DNA from: Mogibacterium sp. | Lineage (GTDB): Bacteria > Bacillota > Clostridia > Peptostreptococcales > Anaerovoracaceae | Assembly (NCBI GenBank): GCA_017404265.1 | Contig: JAFRCS010000016.1 | Location: 124,001 to 188,000 of the forward strand | Direction: 5' to 3' | DNA: 64,000 nucleotides | In this document: piece after piece, positions 52,198-61,284 of the stretch | Position numbering within the stretch: position 1 is the stretch's first letter | Layout: each line of letters opens with the position of its first letter | Notes under the pieces: model-generated | What the model was told of the DNA's origin: nothing | Databases searched by the model: none | The model's input: the letters and a program-made list of their open reading frames with translations, nothing else | Translations under genes and position numbers: made by a program

Positions 52198-53412
52198 ATG
52201 GAAAACAACAGTAACTGGGAAATAACTCAACAGAAGCTGTTCGCGATGGTCTCGACCGGCGTGACAGACAGTCCGCTGAATCAGTTTTACGACATACTCA
52301 GCACCGTGGCGCTGATCGCAAATCTGGTATGCGCCTTCGCGTCGACCTTTGAATCCGCGAGGGCAACGTACGGGACTCTGTTTCACTGGGTCGATGAGAT
52401 CACGGTCCTTTTCTTCGCCATTGACTATGTGCTGAGGATACTTACCGCAAGACAGCAGTACAAAGGGTGTTCGGCAGGCGCCGCCGTAGGCAGGTATGTT
52501 ACATCGGGCTACGGCATAATAGACCTTCTGTCGTTCCTGCCTCACTATCTGCCTACATTCTTCCCGGCAGGAGCAGCGGTATTCCGCATGTTCAGAGTGG
52601 TCAGGATCTTCAGACTGTTCAGGATCAACGCGTACTCCGATTCCCTCACGCTCATCGGGAATGTACTTTCAAAGAAGAGGACTCAAATACTCGCTTCGAT
52701 CTTTGTCATAGCGCTCCTTATTCTGGCCTCGAGCCTTTGCATGTACAGTGTAGAGCATGACGCGCAGCCTGATGTTTTCGAGAACGCGTTCTCGGCAATA
52801 TGGTGGGCGACCTCGACCCTGCTGACAGTAGGTTATGGCGACATATATCCGATCACGGTCATGGGGCAGATACTCGGCATAGTGATAACCTTCCTCGGAG
52901 TGCTTCTGGTAGCCATCCCAACGGGTATCATTTCTGCAGGATTCGTTGAAGAGTATCAGCTGGCAACAAGGCTTGCGGATATTGAGCAGCAGCAGAACGT
53001 CAGGTTCATCAAGGCCTCGATCGATCCGGGCGACGCGTGGATAGGCAAGTCTATAAGTGAAATAGCGATGCCGAGCGGTTCCATCATAGCACTGATCATC
53101 AGAGACGGGGAAACGATGGTGCCGAGGGGAGACGTAGAGATACTGCTTGGCGACAAGCTGATAATCTGCGCAGAGTCGGCTACTGAAGGCATGCTTGAGG
53201 ATGTGAAAGAGATCATACTCGGAAAGAACCATCCGTGGAATGACCACAGAATAAGAGACCTGGATATTTCGCGCCAGACCTTTATAGTGCTGGTGGAGCG
53301 CGACGGAAAGACCGTAAAACCGGACGGAGATCTGGTCTTACTTGAGGGCGACAGAGTGCTCGTCTATACAAAGGAAAGTATAAGGAAGTACACACAGGAG
53401 CCGCTGTTCTAG
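52198..53412 (+). CDS. Voltage-gated-like K+ channel with TrkA_C domains
   Basis: A 404-residue six-helix channel. The S4-like helix is FRMFRVVRIFRLFRINAY, with regularly spaced Arg. The selectivity filter is TVGYGDIYPIT. After S6 the cytosolic tail carries two TrkA_C-like modules (WIGKSISEIAMPSGSIIALI and the DLDISRQTFIVLVERDG region) ending LLEGDRVLVYT. It should conduct K+, gated by voltage and a bound ligand. The start follows the cyclophilin stop directly; AGAAGGAT is the ribosome binding site. A hairpin covers its stop codon. Confidence 0.92.
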   Translation: MENNSNWEITQQKLFAMVSTGVTDSPLNQFYDILSTVALIANLVCAFASTFESARATYGTLFHWVDEITVLFFAIDYVLRILTARQQYKGCSAGAAVGRYVTSGYGIIDLLSFLPHYLPTFFPAGAAVFRMFRVVRIFRLFRINAYSDSLTLIGNVLSKKRTQILASIFVIALLILASSLCMYSVEHDAQPDVFENAFSAIWWATSTLLTVGYGDIYPITVMGQILGIVITFLGVLLVAIPTGIISAGFVEEYQLATRLADIEQQQNVRFIKASIDPGDAWIGKSISEIAMPSGSIIALIIRDGETMVPRGDVEILLGDKLIICAESATEGMLEDVKEIILGKNHPWNDHRIRDLDISRQTFIVLVERDGKTVKPDGDLVLLEGDRVLVYTKESIRKYTQEPLF

Positions 53413-53425
53413 GCGGCTCGCCTTT
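53398..53425 (+). terminator. Hairpin spanning the channel stop codon
   Basis: GAGCCGC (53398-53404) pairs with GCGGCTC (53413-53419) around the stop codon, followed by a weak CCTTTATT tract. It ends ten bases before the Nudix start, so it could act as a weak terminator or limit Nudix translation. Confidence 0.5.
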
Positions 53426-53428
53426 ATT

Positions 53429-53932
53429 ATGATCAAATCGACTATTTGCTATCTCGAGAATAACGGAAGCTGGCTGATGCTGTACCGCGATAAAAAGCCC
53501 GGGGACATGAACGAGGGCAAGTGGATAAGCGTGGGCGGTAAACTGGAGAAGGGCGAGACGCCGGATGAATGTGCAGTCCGTGAGGTTCTTGAAGAGACCG
53601 GACTCAGACTGAAGTCGTGGACCTTCCACGGCGTTATAGAGTTCCGCTCGGATCAGTATGAAGATGAGGACATGTATCTGTATTCGTCTTCTGACTTTGA
53701 ACCCGCGGATGAAGAGGCTGCCCGCGTCTTTGCTGAGACCGGTAAGTACGAGCCGCCGGAGTGCAGGGAAGGAGAACTTGCCTGGGTGCCCCATGATAAG
53801 ATGCTGGATCTTCCGACATGGGAGGGAGACAGAGCCTTCCTGACGGAGCTGCTCGCAGGCACTCAGGAAATAAACATGACATTACAGTACGAAGGAGAAA
53901 AATGTACTGTCATAAAAAACGGCCGGGCATAG
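53429..53932 (+). CDS. Nudix hydrolase, 8-oxo-dGTP diphosphatase-like
   Basis: A 167-residue Nudix protein with a complete Nudix box, GGKLEKGETPDECAVREVLEETG (catalytic REVLEE). The N-terminal strand order and the aromatic CYLENNGSWLMLYRD match the MutT/YtkD-like 8-oxo-(d)GTP group. It would clean the nucleotide pool of oxidised GTP. The ATG has no clear ribosome binding site and lies just after a hairpin. The final 14 residues overlap the bidirectional terminator. Confidence 0.9.
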   Translation: MIKSTICYLENNGSWLMLYRDKKPGDMNEGKWISVGGKLEKGETPDECAVREVLEETGLRLKSWTFHGVIEFRSDQYEDEDMYLYSSSDFEPADEEAARVFAETGKYEPPECREGELAWVPHDKMLDLPTWEGDRAFLTELLAGTQEINMTLQYEGEKCTVIKNGRA

Positions 53933-53946
53933 ACCCGACCGTTTTT
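53915..53946. terminator. Bidirectional terminator overlapping the Nudix stop
   Basis: AAAAACGG/CCGTTTTT encloses a CGGG/CCCG inner stem and has T-runs on both strands. It separates the convergent Nudix and mltG genes. Confidence 0.9.
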
Positions 53947-53961
53947 CAATTGTGTTGTTTT

Positions 53962-55104
53962 TTAGTTTCCTTCCGTCTCAGCGTCATCGTCCTGGAGCAG
54001 TCCGTGCTCATCGATGTTGCTTTCGTGACCGGCTTCATCCGTACTGTAGCGTACGACTCCGTTTTCATCAGCAATGAAGAACAGGTAATCGTGGTGTTCG
54101 TAGTTGAGAGTAGCGTCTATCGCGCTTCCTACTACCTGACAGATAGGCCCAGGAGGGAGACCTGCGTACTTACGTGTGTTGTAAGGGCTTGTGCTCTCAA
54201 GCTGGCTCACCTTGAGGTCGACTCTGTCTTCCTGGAATATGTAGCAGACCGTTACGTCGGAACCAAGCGACATGTCCTTGTCGAGTCTGTTCATGAATAC
54301 TCCCGCTACACCTGCCTGATCATCGGCTGTCGCTTCCTTAGTGACGATAGAGGTCAGAGTCAGGAGCTGGTGAACAGTGAATCCCGAGCCCTCGATTTCG
54401 CCTCTGCGCTCGGACAGTTCTTCATCCATCCTGTCAAGACACATCTCCGTGAAGCTCTCAAGAGTCATGTTGTCGGTCACGATGTATGTATCTGCGTAAA
54501 GGTATCCCTCGAGCGGATACATCACGTCTTTGTTGAGTATTTCATCTGTCAGGAACCAATATCTGTCGATCAGCTCGTTCAGATAATCCGTATCAGCCCA
54601 TTTCTCAAGGATCTCATCAGGCGAATACGGAAGCTTTTCTGAAACAGCTTCGGCTACCTGCTGCAGCCTTGCCCCGTCCTTGACCTCTATGCTCTCCTTG
54701 GAGAGATAATCGAAGTCGCCCGTATTGATGGCGGTCATTATCTCCTGGAAGGACATCGAAGGACTGAAGATGTATGTGTTTGCCTGAAGGCTGTTGTAGT
54801 GGCCTATCCTGCTGTTTACCTTGGCGCAGAACTTGTTCTTTACCAGCCCTGCCTCATCGAGTATCTCCACGATAGTCGACGCTCCGCTGCCGTTCGGGAT
54901 ATCTACAACGATCTGTTCTTCGCTCTTTGGATCGACCGGCCTTAGACCCATTGTGTAATAGCCTCCGCCTGCCACGAGTATGGCCAGGATCAGCACCAGT
55001 ATCCACAGGCAACCGCCTTTTTTCTTCTTTTTCCTTTTCCTAACAGAAGCAGCCTGTCTTTCCTGTGCTGCCTGGCTTGCCTCTGCCCGTTCTACACGAC
55101 TCAT
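53962..55104 (-). CDS. mltG: Endolytic transglycosylase MltG
   Basis: A 380-residue membrane-anchored lytic transglycosylase that cuts nascent glycan strands. The ATG at 55104 begins a basic cytosolic tail (VRKRKKKKKGG) followed by one membrane helix (CLWILVLILAILVAGGGYY), so the catalytic domain faces outside. A LysM-like region precedes the YceG core. The active-site helix reads LTSIVTKEATADDQAGVAGVFMNRL. Most relatives have two Glu here (VEKE); the first is Thr and the second is kept. Downstream SPYNTRKYAGLPPGPICQVG-like PYNTRKYAGLPPGPI is typical. The divergent PTS gene starts 79 bases away. Confidence 0.92.
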   Translation of the reverse strand: MSRVERAEASQAAQERQAASVRKRKKKKKGGCLWILVLILAILVAGGGYYTMGLRPVDPKSEEQIVVDIPNGSGASTIVEILDEAGLVKNKFCAKVNSRIGHYNSLQANTYIFSPSMSFQEIMTAINTGDFDYLSKESIEVKDGARLQQVAEAVSEKLPYSPDEILEKWADTDYLNELIDRYWFLTDEILNKDVMYPLEGYLYADTYIVTDNMTLESFTEMCLDRMDEELSERRGEIEGSGFTVHQLLTLTSIVTKEATADDQAGVAGVFMNRLDKDMSLGSDVTVCYIFQEDRVDLKVSQLESTSPYNTRKYAGLPPGPICQVVGSAIDATLNYEHHDYLFFIADENGVVRYSTDEAGHESNIDEHGLLQDDDAETEGN

Positions 55105-55183
55105 TAAAGACCCCTTTCGCTCGAATAATGTGATATAATCTTCCAGATAGTTATTGCTTAAATTATAAAGGATAGAGACGAAA

Positions 55184-56278
55184 ATGACAAAGAATTCCTT
55201 TAAAGCGTTCCTTGAACGCAAGAATATAGAGATAAGCGCGAGGCGCTATGGAATAGACGCGCTGTCAGCGATGGCGCAGGGTCTCTTCTGCTCGCTGCTT
55301 ATCGGTACGATCATCAACACGATAGGTACGCAGTTCCATATCGGATTCCTGACAAATTCGGTCTGCACCATAGGCGGTGCCGACTACACGGTAGGCGGAC
55401 TTGCCGTGGCGATGACCGGACCTGCAATGGCGATAGCGATAGGCTACGCACTCAAGAGCCCTAACCTGGTACTGTTTTCGCTGGCGACCGTGGGTTTTGC
55501 GGCCAACGGACTCGGCGGAGCGGGCGGGCCTCTTGCCGTCCTCATAGTCGCCATTATCGCCGCGGAATGCGGCAAGGCAGTCGCCGGAGAGACAAGAGTG
55601 GATATACTCGTAGTTCCGCTGGTGACCATAGGCGTCGGCGTGGCTTTGGCCGCATGGTGGGCGCCGGGACTCGGAGCCGCAGCCATGAAGATAGGCAATC
55701 TTATAATGTGGGCGACAGAGCTGAGACCGTTCATGATGGGCATCATCGTATCGGTGATAGTAGGCATGGCTCTGACTCTTCCTATCTCATCGGCAGCGAT
55801 CTGTGCCGCGTTCGGCCTTGTGGGACTCGCGGGCGGCGCTGCTGTTGCAGGCTGCTGCGCTCAGATGGTTGGCTTTGCCGTTATGTCTTTCCCTGAAAAT
55901 AAGTGGGGCGGACTCATCTCGCAGGGCATCGGAACTTCGATGCTGCAGATGGGCAATATCGTAAAGAACCCGCGCATATGGATAGCTCCTACGCTTACTT
56001 CCGCGATAACAGGTCCTATAGCTACGTGCCTGTTCAAGCTGCAGATGAACGGAGCTCCTGTATCCAGCGGAATGGGAACATGCGGATTCGTGGGACAGAT
56101 AGGCGTTTACTCGGGCTGGGTAGCCGATGTCGCGTCCGGAGCCAAGGCATCCATCACGGGCATGGACTGGCTTGGACTGATCCTCATATGCTTCGTGCTG
56201 CCGGCAGTGCTGGCTCCGCTGATCAACGCAGGATGTCGCAAGCTCGGATGGGTCAGGGACGGAGATCTGAAACTGTAG
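55184..56278 (+). CDS. PfoR-like PTS EIIC family membrane protein
   Basis: A 364-residue integral membrane protein of the PTS_EIIC_2 (PfoR) type. It has about nine or ten Gly/Ala-rich hydrophobic segments. Conserved blocks are GFAANGLGGAGGPLAVLIVA, ISSAAICAAFGLVGLAGG and PVSSGMGTCGFVGQIGVY. AAAGGAT precedes the ATG. No EIIA or EIIB domain is fused or adjacent, so it is probably not a working sugar PTS alone. PfoR of clostridia is linked to regulation of perfringolysin, but a transport role for another ligand is possible. Confidence 0.8.
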   Translation: MTKNSFKAFLERKNIEISARRYGIDALSAMAQGLFCSLLIGTIINTIGTQFHIGFLTNSVCTIGGADYTVGGLAVAMTGPAMAIAIGYALKSPNLVLFSLATVGFAANGLGGAGGPLAVLIVAIIAAECGKAVAGETRVDILVVPLVTIGVGVALAAWWAPGLGAAAMKIGNLIMWATELRPFMMGIIVSVIVGMALTLPISSAAICAAFGLVGLAGGAAVAGCCAQMVGFAVMSFPENKWGGLISQGIGTSMLQMGNIVKNPRIWIAPTLTSAITGPIATCLFKLQMNGAPVSSGMGTCGFVGQIGVYSGWVADVASGAKASITGMDWLGLILICFVLPAVLAPLINAGCRKLGWVRDGDLKL

Positions 56279-56299
56279 GACATCAAAACTAAAGAAAAC

Positions 56300-56331
56300 A
56301 AACCGGACTTCTTCTGACGGAGTCCGGTTTT
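56300..56331 (+). terminator. Terminator after the PfoR-like gene
   Basis: AAACCGGACT/AGTCCGGTTT with an 11-base loop and a short T-run. Confidence 0.85.
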
Positions 56332-56376
56332 GTAAATAGTATGAAGCCGGATGATTTAAGGTGATATTATCGATAT

Positions 56377-57573
56377 ATGAGTAAAGCAAAGTATAACGTA
56401 GTAATAATAGGCGGAGGAGCATCAGGCCTGATGCTCGCTTCTCAGCTGGATCTTAACGGCGCGCCCGGCCTGATACTCGAAGGAGGCAGTTCCCTGGGGA
56501 CCAAGCTTCTGATGAGCGGAGGTGGAAGATGCAACATAACGCACGGAGGGCCGATCAAAGACTTTGTTTATGCCTACGGAGATGAAGGGCAAGCACTTCG
56601 CAGATGCCTGTACAGGCATAGCAACCTGGATCTCGCGAAATGGTTTTCCGGAATGGGAGTAGATCTTGCGGATGAGAGCGGAGATCCCGTGGATGCTTCT
56701 TACGGGGCGAACGGCATGGATAATGCGGGCCGCATATTCCCGGCATCAGGAAAAGCGAGGGATGTGCTGGATACTCTGATTGGCGAGGCTGCTTCCAATC
56801 TCTGGCAAATAGAGGGGGATGCGAAGGTTACGGGGCTTCGCATGGATGAAGGCCTCTGGGAGATCACGCTTGAGAGCGGGTATGTTTTAAATGCGGAGAA
56901 TGTAGTGATAGCAACAGGAGGCATCACTTATCCTGAGACAGGATCGGACGGATCCATGCTTGGGATACTGGAGGATCTGGGGCTTGATATCAACGAGCCA
57001 AGGCCTGCGCTGGCGCCTGTATATGTTGAGGATTATCCTTACGCTGAATTATCAGGCGTCTCAGTTCCTGATATGACGGTGATTGCTTTCAGCAGCGATG
57101 CTGCCAATACATGCAAAGGCAAAGCTGCAAAAATGAAGGGAGACCTTCTGTTCACTCATGAAGGACTGTCAGGCCCTGTGATCCTCAACATTTCAAAGTA
57201 TGTCCGCCCCGGTGAGCTGATAAGGCTGTGCTATAATAAGGAGCTGCATGAACTGCCGAAGCGCATGCAGGGTATAATGCGCGAGCGATCAAGGGGACTG
57301 CTGGGCGATGTCAGGACGAATGTGCTGGCATCTTTCCTGGACCATGATGACTTTACTGTCAGTGGAGTTGAAGAACGCGGCATGGTGACAGCGGGCGGAG
57401 TATCTCTCGATGAGATAGACAGCGCGACCATGCAGGCAAAGCGCTTTGAAGGCCTGTACATCATAGGCGAAGCGCTGGATGCTGATGGCATAACAGGGGG
57501 ATACAATCTGCAGCTGTGCTGGTCGACAGCCTGCGCATGCGCTGATGATCTGAGAGGCAAACTTGAGATATAA
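56377..57573 (+). CDS. BaiN/HI0933-like flavoprotein
   Basis: A 398-residue FAD-binding oxidoreductase. The dinucleotide-binding motif is VVIIGGGASGLMLASQL at the N-terminus. LLMSGGGRCNIT is the HI0933 block, and the C-terminal FAD segment contains GLYIIGEALDADGITGGYNLQ. The family includes BaiN, implicated in bile-acid dehydroxylation, but most members have no known substrate. AAGGTG precedes the ATG. It lies 12 bases before a threonine aldolase gene that has its own strong ribosome binding site. Confidence 0.9.
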   Translation: MSKAKYNVVIIGGGASGLMLASQLDLNGAPGLILEGGSSLGTKLLMSGGGRCNITHGGPIKDFVYAYGDEGQALRRCLYRHSNLDLAKWFSGMGVDLADESGDPVDASYGANGMDNAGRIFPASGKARDVLDTLIGEAASNLWQIEGDAKVTGLRMDEGLWEITLESGYVLNAENVVIATGGITYPETGSDGSMLGILEDLGLDINEPRPALAPVYVEDYPYAELSGVSVPDMTVIAFSSDAANTCKGKAAKMKGDLLFTHEGLSGPVILNISKYVRPGELIRLCYNKELHELPKRMQGIMRERSRGLLGDVRTNVLASFLDHDDFTVSGVEERGMVTAGGVSLDEIDSATMQAKRFEGLYIIGEALDADGITGGYNLQLCWSTACACADDLRGKLEI

Positions 57574-57585
57574 AGGAGAAACGAA

Positions 57586-58608
57586 ATGGTTTCATTTGAA
57601 TGCGACTACATAGCGGGAGCGCATCCGGAGATACTGAATAGGCTGGCTGAGACCAACATGGAGAGCCTGCCGGGCTACGGCATGGATCACTACACAGAAA
57701 GCGCAAAGGAAAAGATAAAAGCGGCGTGCGGAATGCCGGATGCTCAGGTAGAGCTTCTGGTAGGCGGAACGCAGACAAATTCAGTGGTGATATCTACGAT
57801 GCTCCGTGACTGGGAGGGCGTGATCGCCGCGGACAGCGGTCATGTGAGCGTGCATGAGTCAGGGGCTATCGAGTTCACAGGCCACAAGGTTATCGAGCTG
57901 CCGTCGGTGGACGGGAAGCTCGAGGCGGACATGGTCAGGGCTTATCTTGAGAAGTTCCACAGCGATGTAACAAATGACCACATGGTGTTCCCGGGCATGG
58001 TCTACATTTCGTTTCCGACCGAGCCGGGTACTCTTTACAGCAAGGCCGAACTTGAGGCGCTGTCAGATCTATGCCGCGAATATGAGATACCTCTGTATCT
58101 GGACGGAGCGAGGCTGGGCTACGGACTGATGAGCAATGCCTGCGATCTGACTCTGCAGGATATAGCAAGGCTGACCGATGTGTTCTACATCGGAGGCACC
58201 AAGGTGGGAGCGCTTTGCGGCGAGGCGGTCGTTTTCACTAAGGGCAACAGACCGGAGCATTTCATGACATCCGTAAAGAAAAGGGGAGCGCTGCTCGCCA
58301 AAGGCAGGCTGCTGGGAATACAATTCGACACGTTATTCACTGACGATCTGTATTTCAGGATCAGCCGGCACGCGATCGAGATGGCGCTGAAGATAAAAGA
58401 GATAATCAAAGAAAAAGGCTGGAAGGTCTATATGGATTCGCCTACCAACCAGCAGCTCATCCTTATGACTAAAGAGGAGATGGAGGAGCTTGGAAAGACA
58501 GTCGTATTTGACCGCTGGGGCATATACGATGACATGCATACGATAGTCAGACTGGCATCCAGCTGGTCCACGACTGAAGAAGATATAAAAGCGCTCGCAG
58601 AGGCGTGA
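57586..58608 (+). CDS. Low-specificity L-threonine aldolase
   Basis: A 340-residue PLP enzyme of the aspartate aminotransferase fold (beta-eliminating lyase family). The Schiff-base lysine is in YIGGTKVGALCGEAVV, the PLP-binding Asp and Arg in LYLDGARLGYGL. GYGMDHYTESAKE near the N-terminus is the aldolase active-site loop. It cleaves L-threonine or L-allo-threonine to glycine and acetaldehyde. AAAGGAG fixes the start. A bidirectional terminator follows. Confidence 0.9.
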   Translation: MVSFECDYIAGAHPEILNRLAETNMESLPGYGMDHYTESAKEKIKAACGMPDAQVELLVGGTQTNSVVISTMLRDWEGVIAADSGHVSVHESGAIEFTGHKVIELPSVDGKLEADMVRAYLEKFHSDVTNDHMVFPGMVYISFPTEPGTLYSKAELEALSDLCREYEIPLYLDGARLGYGLMSNACDLTLQDIARLTDVFYIGGTKVGALCGEAVVFTKGNRPEHFMTSVKKRGALLAKGRLLGIQFDTLFTDDLYFRISRHAIEMALKIKEIIKEKGWKVYMDSPTNQQLILMTKEEMEELGKTVVFDRWGIYDDMHTIVRLASSWSTTEEDIKALAEA

Positions 58609-58620
58609 TCCTTCCGAATT

Positions 58621-58657
58621 AAAAAGGCGCGTCCGTTTATAACGGAAGCGCCTTTTT
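58621..58657. terminator. Bidirectional terminator
   Basis: AAAAAGGCGC/GCGCCTTTTT encloses an inner TCCGT/ACGGA stem; T-runs occur on both strands. It separates the convergent threonine aldolase and copA. Confidence 0.95.
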
Positions 58658-58678
58658 GGATGCCTTTATAAGGCGTTA

Positions 58679-58888
58679 TCATTCTATTCCGGCAACTTTA
58701 TACTCTATGGCTTCTACTGCTTCCTTGAGCGCAGCATCAGCTACCTCTGGCGACATCGTTACTACTGCGGTGCCTGCCTCATGGCTGACTTCGGCTGCCT
58801 CTACGCCATCAAGCGCTTCAAGAGCCTTCTTGACTGCGGCCTCACAGTGAGGGCACATCATTCCTTCGATCTTCATTGTTTTCTGCAT
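58679..58888 (-). CDS. copZ: Possible internal start: free CopZ-like HMA protein
   Basis: Within copA, in frame, the codon for Met at 58888-58886 is preceded on the minus strand by GAGG at 58900-58897, an eight-base spacing ideal for initiation. From it a 69-residue HMA protein with MMCPHCEAA would be made, identical to the copA C-terminus. Independent translation would give the copper chaperone CopZ from the same message. This is inference from the sequence alone. Confidence 0.4.
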   Translation of the reverse strand: MQKTMKIEGMMCPHCEAAVKKALEALDGVEAAEVSHEAGTAVVTMSPEVADAALKEAVEAIEYKVAGIE

Positions 58889-61267
58889 CAGTTTTTCCTC
58901 GCTTTCATTTTTACTATTGTTGACAGGCACGTCAGTATCAGCAGAGGCGGCCTGTGATGAACTTATTGCGGTTTCCGCACCGGAGCCTTGACCGGCGCCG
59001 GCATCGAACAGATTGAGTCTGAGGGCATTGGTGACCACGCAGAAGCTTGAAAGGCTCATTGCGGCTGCTCCAAGCATTGGATTAAGCGCCCAGCCGAAAA
59101 GTTTTATGAATGCTCCGGCTGCCACAGGTATGCATATCGCATTATAGAAGAATGCCCAGAACAGATTCTCATGTATGTTTTTAAGCGTCTTGCGGCCAAG
59201 CCTTACGGCCTTCACCGCGTCCGAAAGGCTGCTGTTGACAAGTACGACATCCGCTGCATCAAGCGCCACATCCGTACCCGCGCCTATGGCTATGCCGACG
59301 TTTGCTCTTGTAAGAGCAGGAGCATCATTTATGCCGTCTCCTATCATCGCGGTGCGGCCCTGCTCCATGAGACCCCGAATCACTTCTTCCTTGCCGTCAG
59401 GCAGGACTTCCGCGATCACCTCATCGACACCCACCTCAGCTGCAATGGCGTCCGCAGTCTTTTTTCTGTCGCCTGTCAGCATGACGGTCCTGATACCCAT
59501 CTCTTTGAACTGCCTGATGGCATCAACACTGTCTTCTCTGACGGAGTCTGCCAGAGCGATAAGACCCAGCAGCCTGCCGCCTTTTTCAAAGAGCACGGAC
59601 GTCTTTCCGGCGTTGGCAAACTCTGCCGTCTCTCTCAGAAGGCGGTCAACATCCTCAGCCGCTGCTCCGTTTGCGGTCATGAATGCAGCGTTGCCTCCGG
59701 CTATGCTGACTGCCCTGGAGCCGTCCCAGGTGAACGCCTTGACGCCTCCGCCCGGCACTTCGGTATAGTCGCTGATCCTGAGGGTGGTGCCTCCGACATA
59801 TTCAGAGACTGCTTTCGCAAGAGGGTGAGTGGATCTTGATTCTACAGCGGCTGCGACGGTTAGCAGCTCATCCTGCGGCACTCCGCGGCAGGTAAATACA
59901 TCTGTTACCTTAGGGTCTCCGCCTGTGATGGTGCCGGTCTTGTCGAGCGCCACTATCTCTATGCGGCCTGTTTCCTCAAGCGCCGCAGCGGTCTTGAAGA
60001 GTATGCCGTTCCTTGCTCCAACTCCGCTTCCGACCATAATGGCAACGGGCGTTGCCAGGCCCAGCGCACACGGGCAGCTTATGACAAGCACCGATATTGC
60101 TCTTGCAAGGGCGAATCCGGCATCCTTACCGACAGCCAGCCAGATCACGAGTGTAACGAGCGCTATGCCTATTACAGCAGGGACGAACACTCCCGCAACA
60201 CGGTCGGCGATCTTGGCGATAGGAGCCTTTGTGGCTGCTGCGTCGCTCACCATGCGTATGATCTGAGCGAGGGTGGTATCTTCGCCGACTCTTGTAGCTC
60301 TGCATCGAACGAATCCGGACTGATTGGTCGTGGCCGCGGATACGTTGTCGCCGGCTTTCTTATCGACCGGTATTGATTCGCCTGTAAGAGCAGCTTCATT
60401 GACCGCCGAGTTTCCTTCCAGGATCACTCCGTCGACCGGGATGTTTTCTCCCGGATTGACCAGGAACACATCACCGACACGCACCTGCGATACGGGGATC
60501 TCCGTTTCGATCCCGCCCCGTTCTACGACTGCCGTCTGCGGTGCGAGCTTCATCAGGCTTTTAAGCGCGTCTGTTGTCTTTCCCTTGGAGCGCGCTTCAA
60601 GCATCTTGCCCACTGTGATAAGAGTCAGTATCATGGCTGCTGACTCAAAGTAAAAGTCATGCATGTAAGCCATTACAGCTTCACTGTCGCCTGAAAGCTG
60701 CGCGCCTGTCATAGCGAAGAGCACGTATGTGCTCCAGCAGAATGAAGCGGCGCTGCCCATGGCGACCAGCGTATCCATGTTTGGAGCGCCATGTATGAGT
60801 CCCTTGAATCCGTTGATAAAGAACTTCTGGTTTATTACCATCACTATTGCCGCGAGTATCATCTGTATGAGCCCCATCGCGACGTGATTTCCTTCGAAGA
60901 AAGAAGGGAGAGGCCAGTCCCACATCATATGACCCATCGAGAAGTACATGAGTACCAGCAAAAATCCGATGGATGCGATAAGGCGCTTTTTAAGGACCGG
61001 AGTCTCTCTGTCCTCGAGAGCAGCTTCATCAGCGGCAAAACTACTCCGCTCATTTTGAACGGGATCAGCGGACTTTAAGCTGGCACCGTAGCCTGCTTCG
61101 GTAACGGCGCGTATGATATCTTCAGGAGCGGCGCTACCCTCGACTCCCATTGAGTTTGTAAGGAGACTGACCGAACACGAGTCGACACCCTCCACTTTGG
61201 ACACAGCCTTTTCGACCCGCGCCTGACATGCGGCGCAGCTCATTCCCGTGACTATGTATTGCTCCAT
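58679..61267 (-). CDS. copA: Cu+-exporting P1B-type ATPase with N- and C-terminal HMA domains
   Basis: An 862-residue copper exporter. The N-terminal HMA domain has MSCAACQARVEKA. Eight membrane segments surround the CPC metal site (VISCPCALGLATPVAIMVG). The catalytic loop has the phosphorylated Asp in VALDKTGTITGG and the hinge MIGDGINDAPALTRA. After the last helix and a 40-residue polar linker comes a second HMA domain (IEGMMCPHCEAAVKKAL) that reads like a CopZ chaperone. An ATG with a ribosome binding site lies at the start of this domain (58888). Copper export and control by the CsoR gene 17 bases upstream are well supported. Confidence 0.95.
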   Translation of the reverse strand: MEQYIVTGMSCAACQARVEKAVSKVEGVDSCSVSLLTNSMGVEGSAAPEDIIRAVTEAGYGASLKSADPVQNERSSFAADEAALEDRETPVLKKRLIASIGFLLVLMYFSMGHMMWDWPLPSFFEGNHVAMGLIQMILAAIVMVINQKFFINGFKGLIHGAPNMDTLVAMGSAASFCWSTYVLFAMTGAQLSGDSEAVMAYMHDFYFESAAMILTLITVGKMLEARSKGKTTDALKSLMKLAPQTAVVERGGIETEIPVSQVRVGDVFLVNPGENIPVDGVILEGNSAVNEAALTGESIPVDKKAGDNVSAATTNQSGFVRCRATRVGEDTTLAQIIRMVSDAAATKAPIAKIADRVAGVFVPAVIGIALVTLVIWLAVGKDAGFALARAISVLVISCPCALGLATPVAIMVGSGVGARNGILFKTAAALEETGRIEIVALDKTGTITGGDPKVTDVFTCRGVPQDELLTVAAAVESRSTHPLAKAVSEYVGGTTLRISDYTEVPGGGVKAFTWDGSRAVSIAGGNAAFMTANGAAAEDVDRLLRETAEFANAGKTSVLFEKGGRLLGLIALADSVREDSVDAIRQFKEMGIRTVMLTGDRKKTADAIAAEVGVDEVIAEVLPDGKEEVIRGLMEQGRTAMIGDGINDAPALTRANVGIAIGAGTDVALDAADVVLVNSSLSDAVKAVRLGRKTLKNIHENLFWAFFYNAICIPVAAGAFIKLFGWALNPMLGAAAMSLSSFCVVTNALRLNLFDAGAGQGSGAETAISSSQAASADTDVPVNNSKNESEEKLMQKTMKIEGMMCPHCEAAVKKALEALDGVEAAEVSHEAGTAVVTMSPEVADAALKEAVEAIEYKVAGIE

Positions 61268-61284
61268 TTTCCGGCGCCCTCCGT

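Noticed and set aside
53818-54642. A 274-codon plus-strand open frame over mltG.
   Set aside because: It begins inside the Nudix gene and runs through a strong bidirectional terminator; the minus-strand MltG motifs are convincing.
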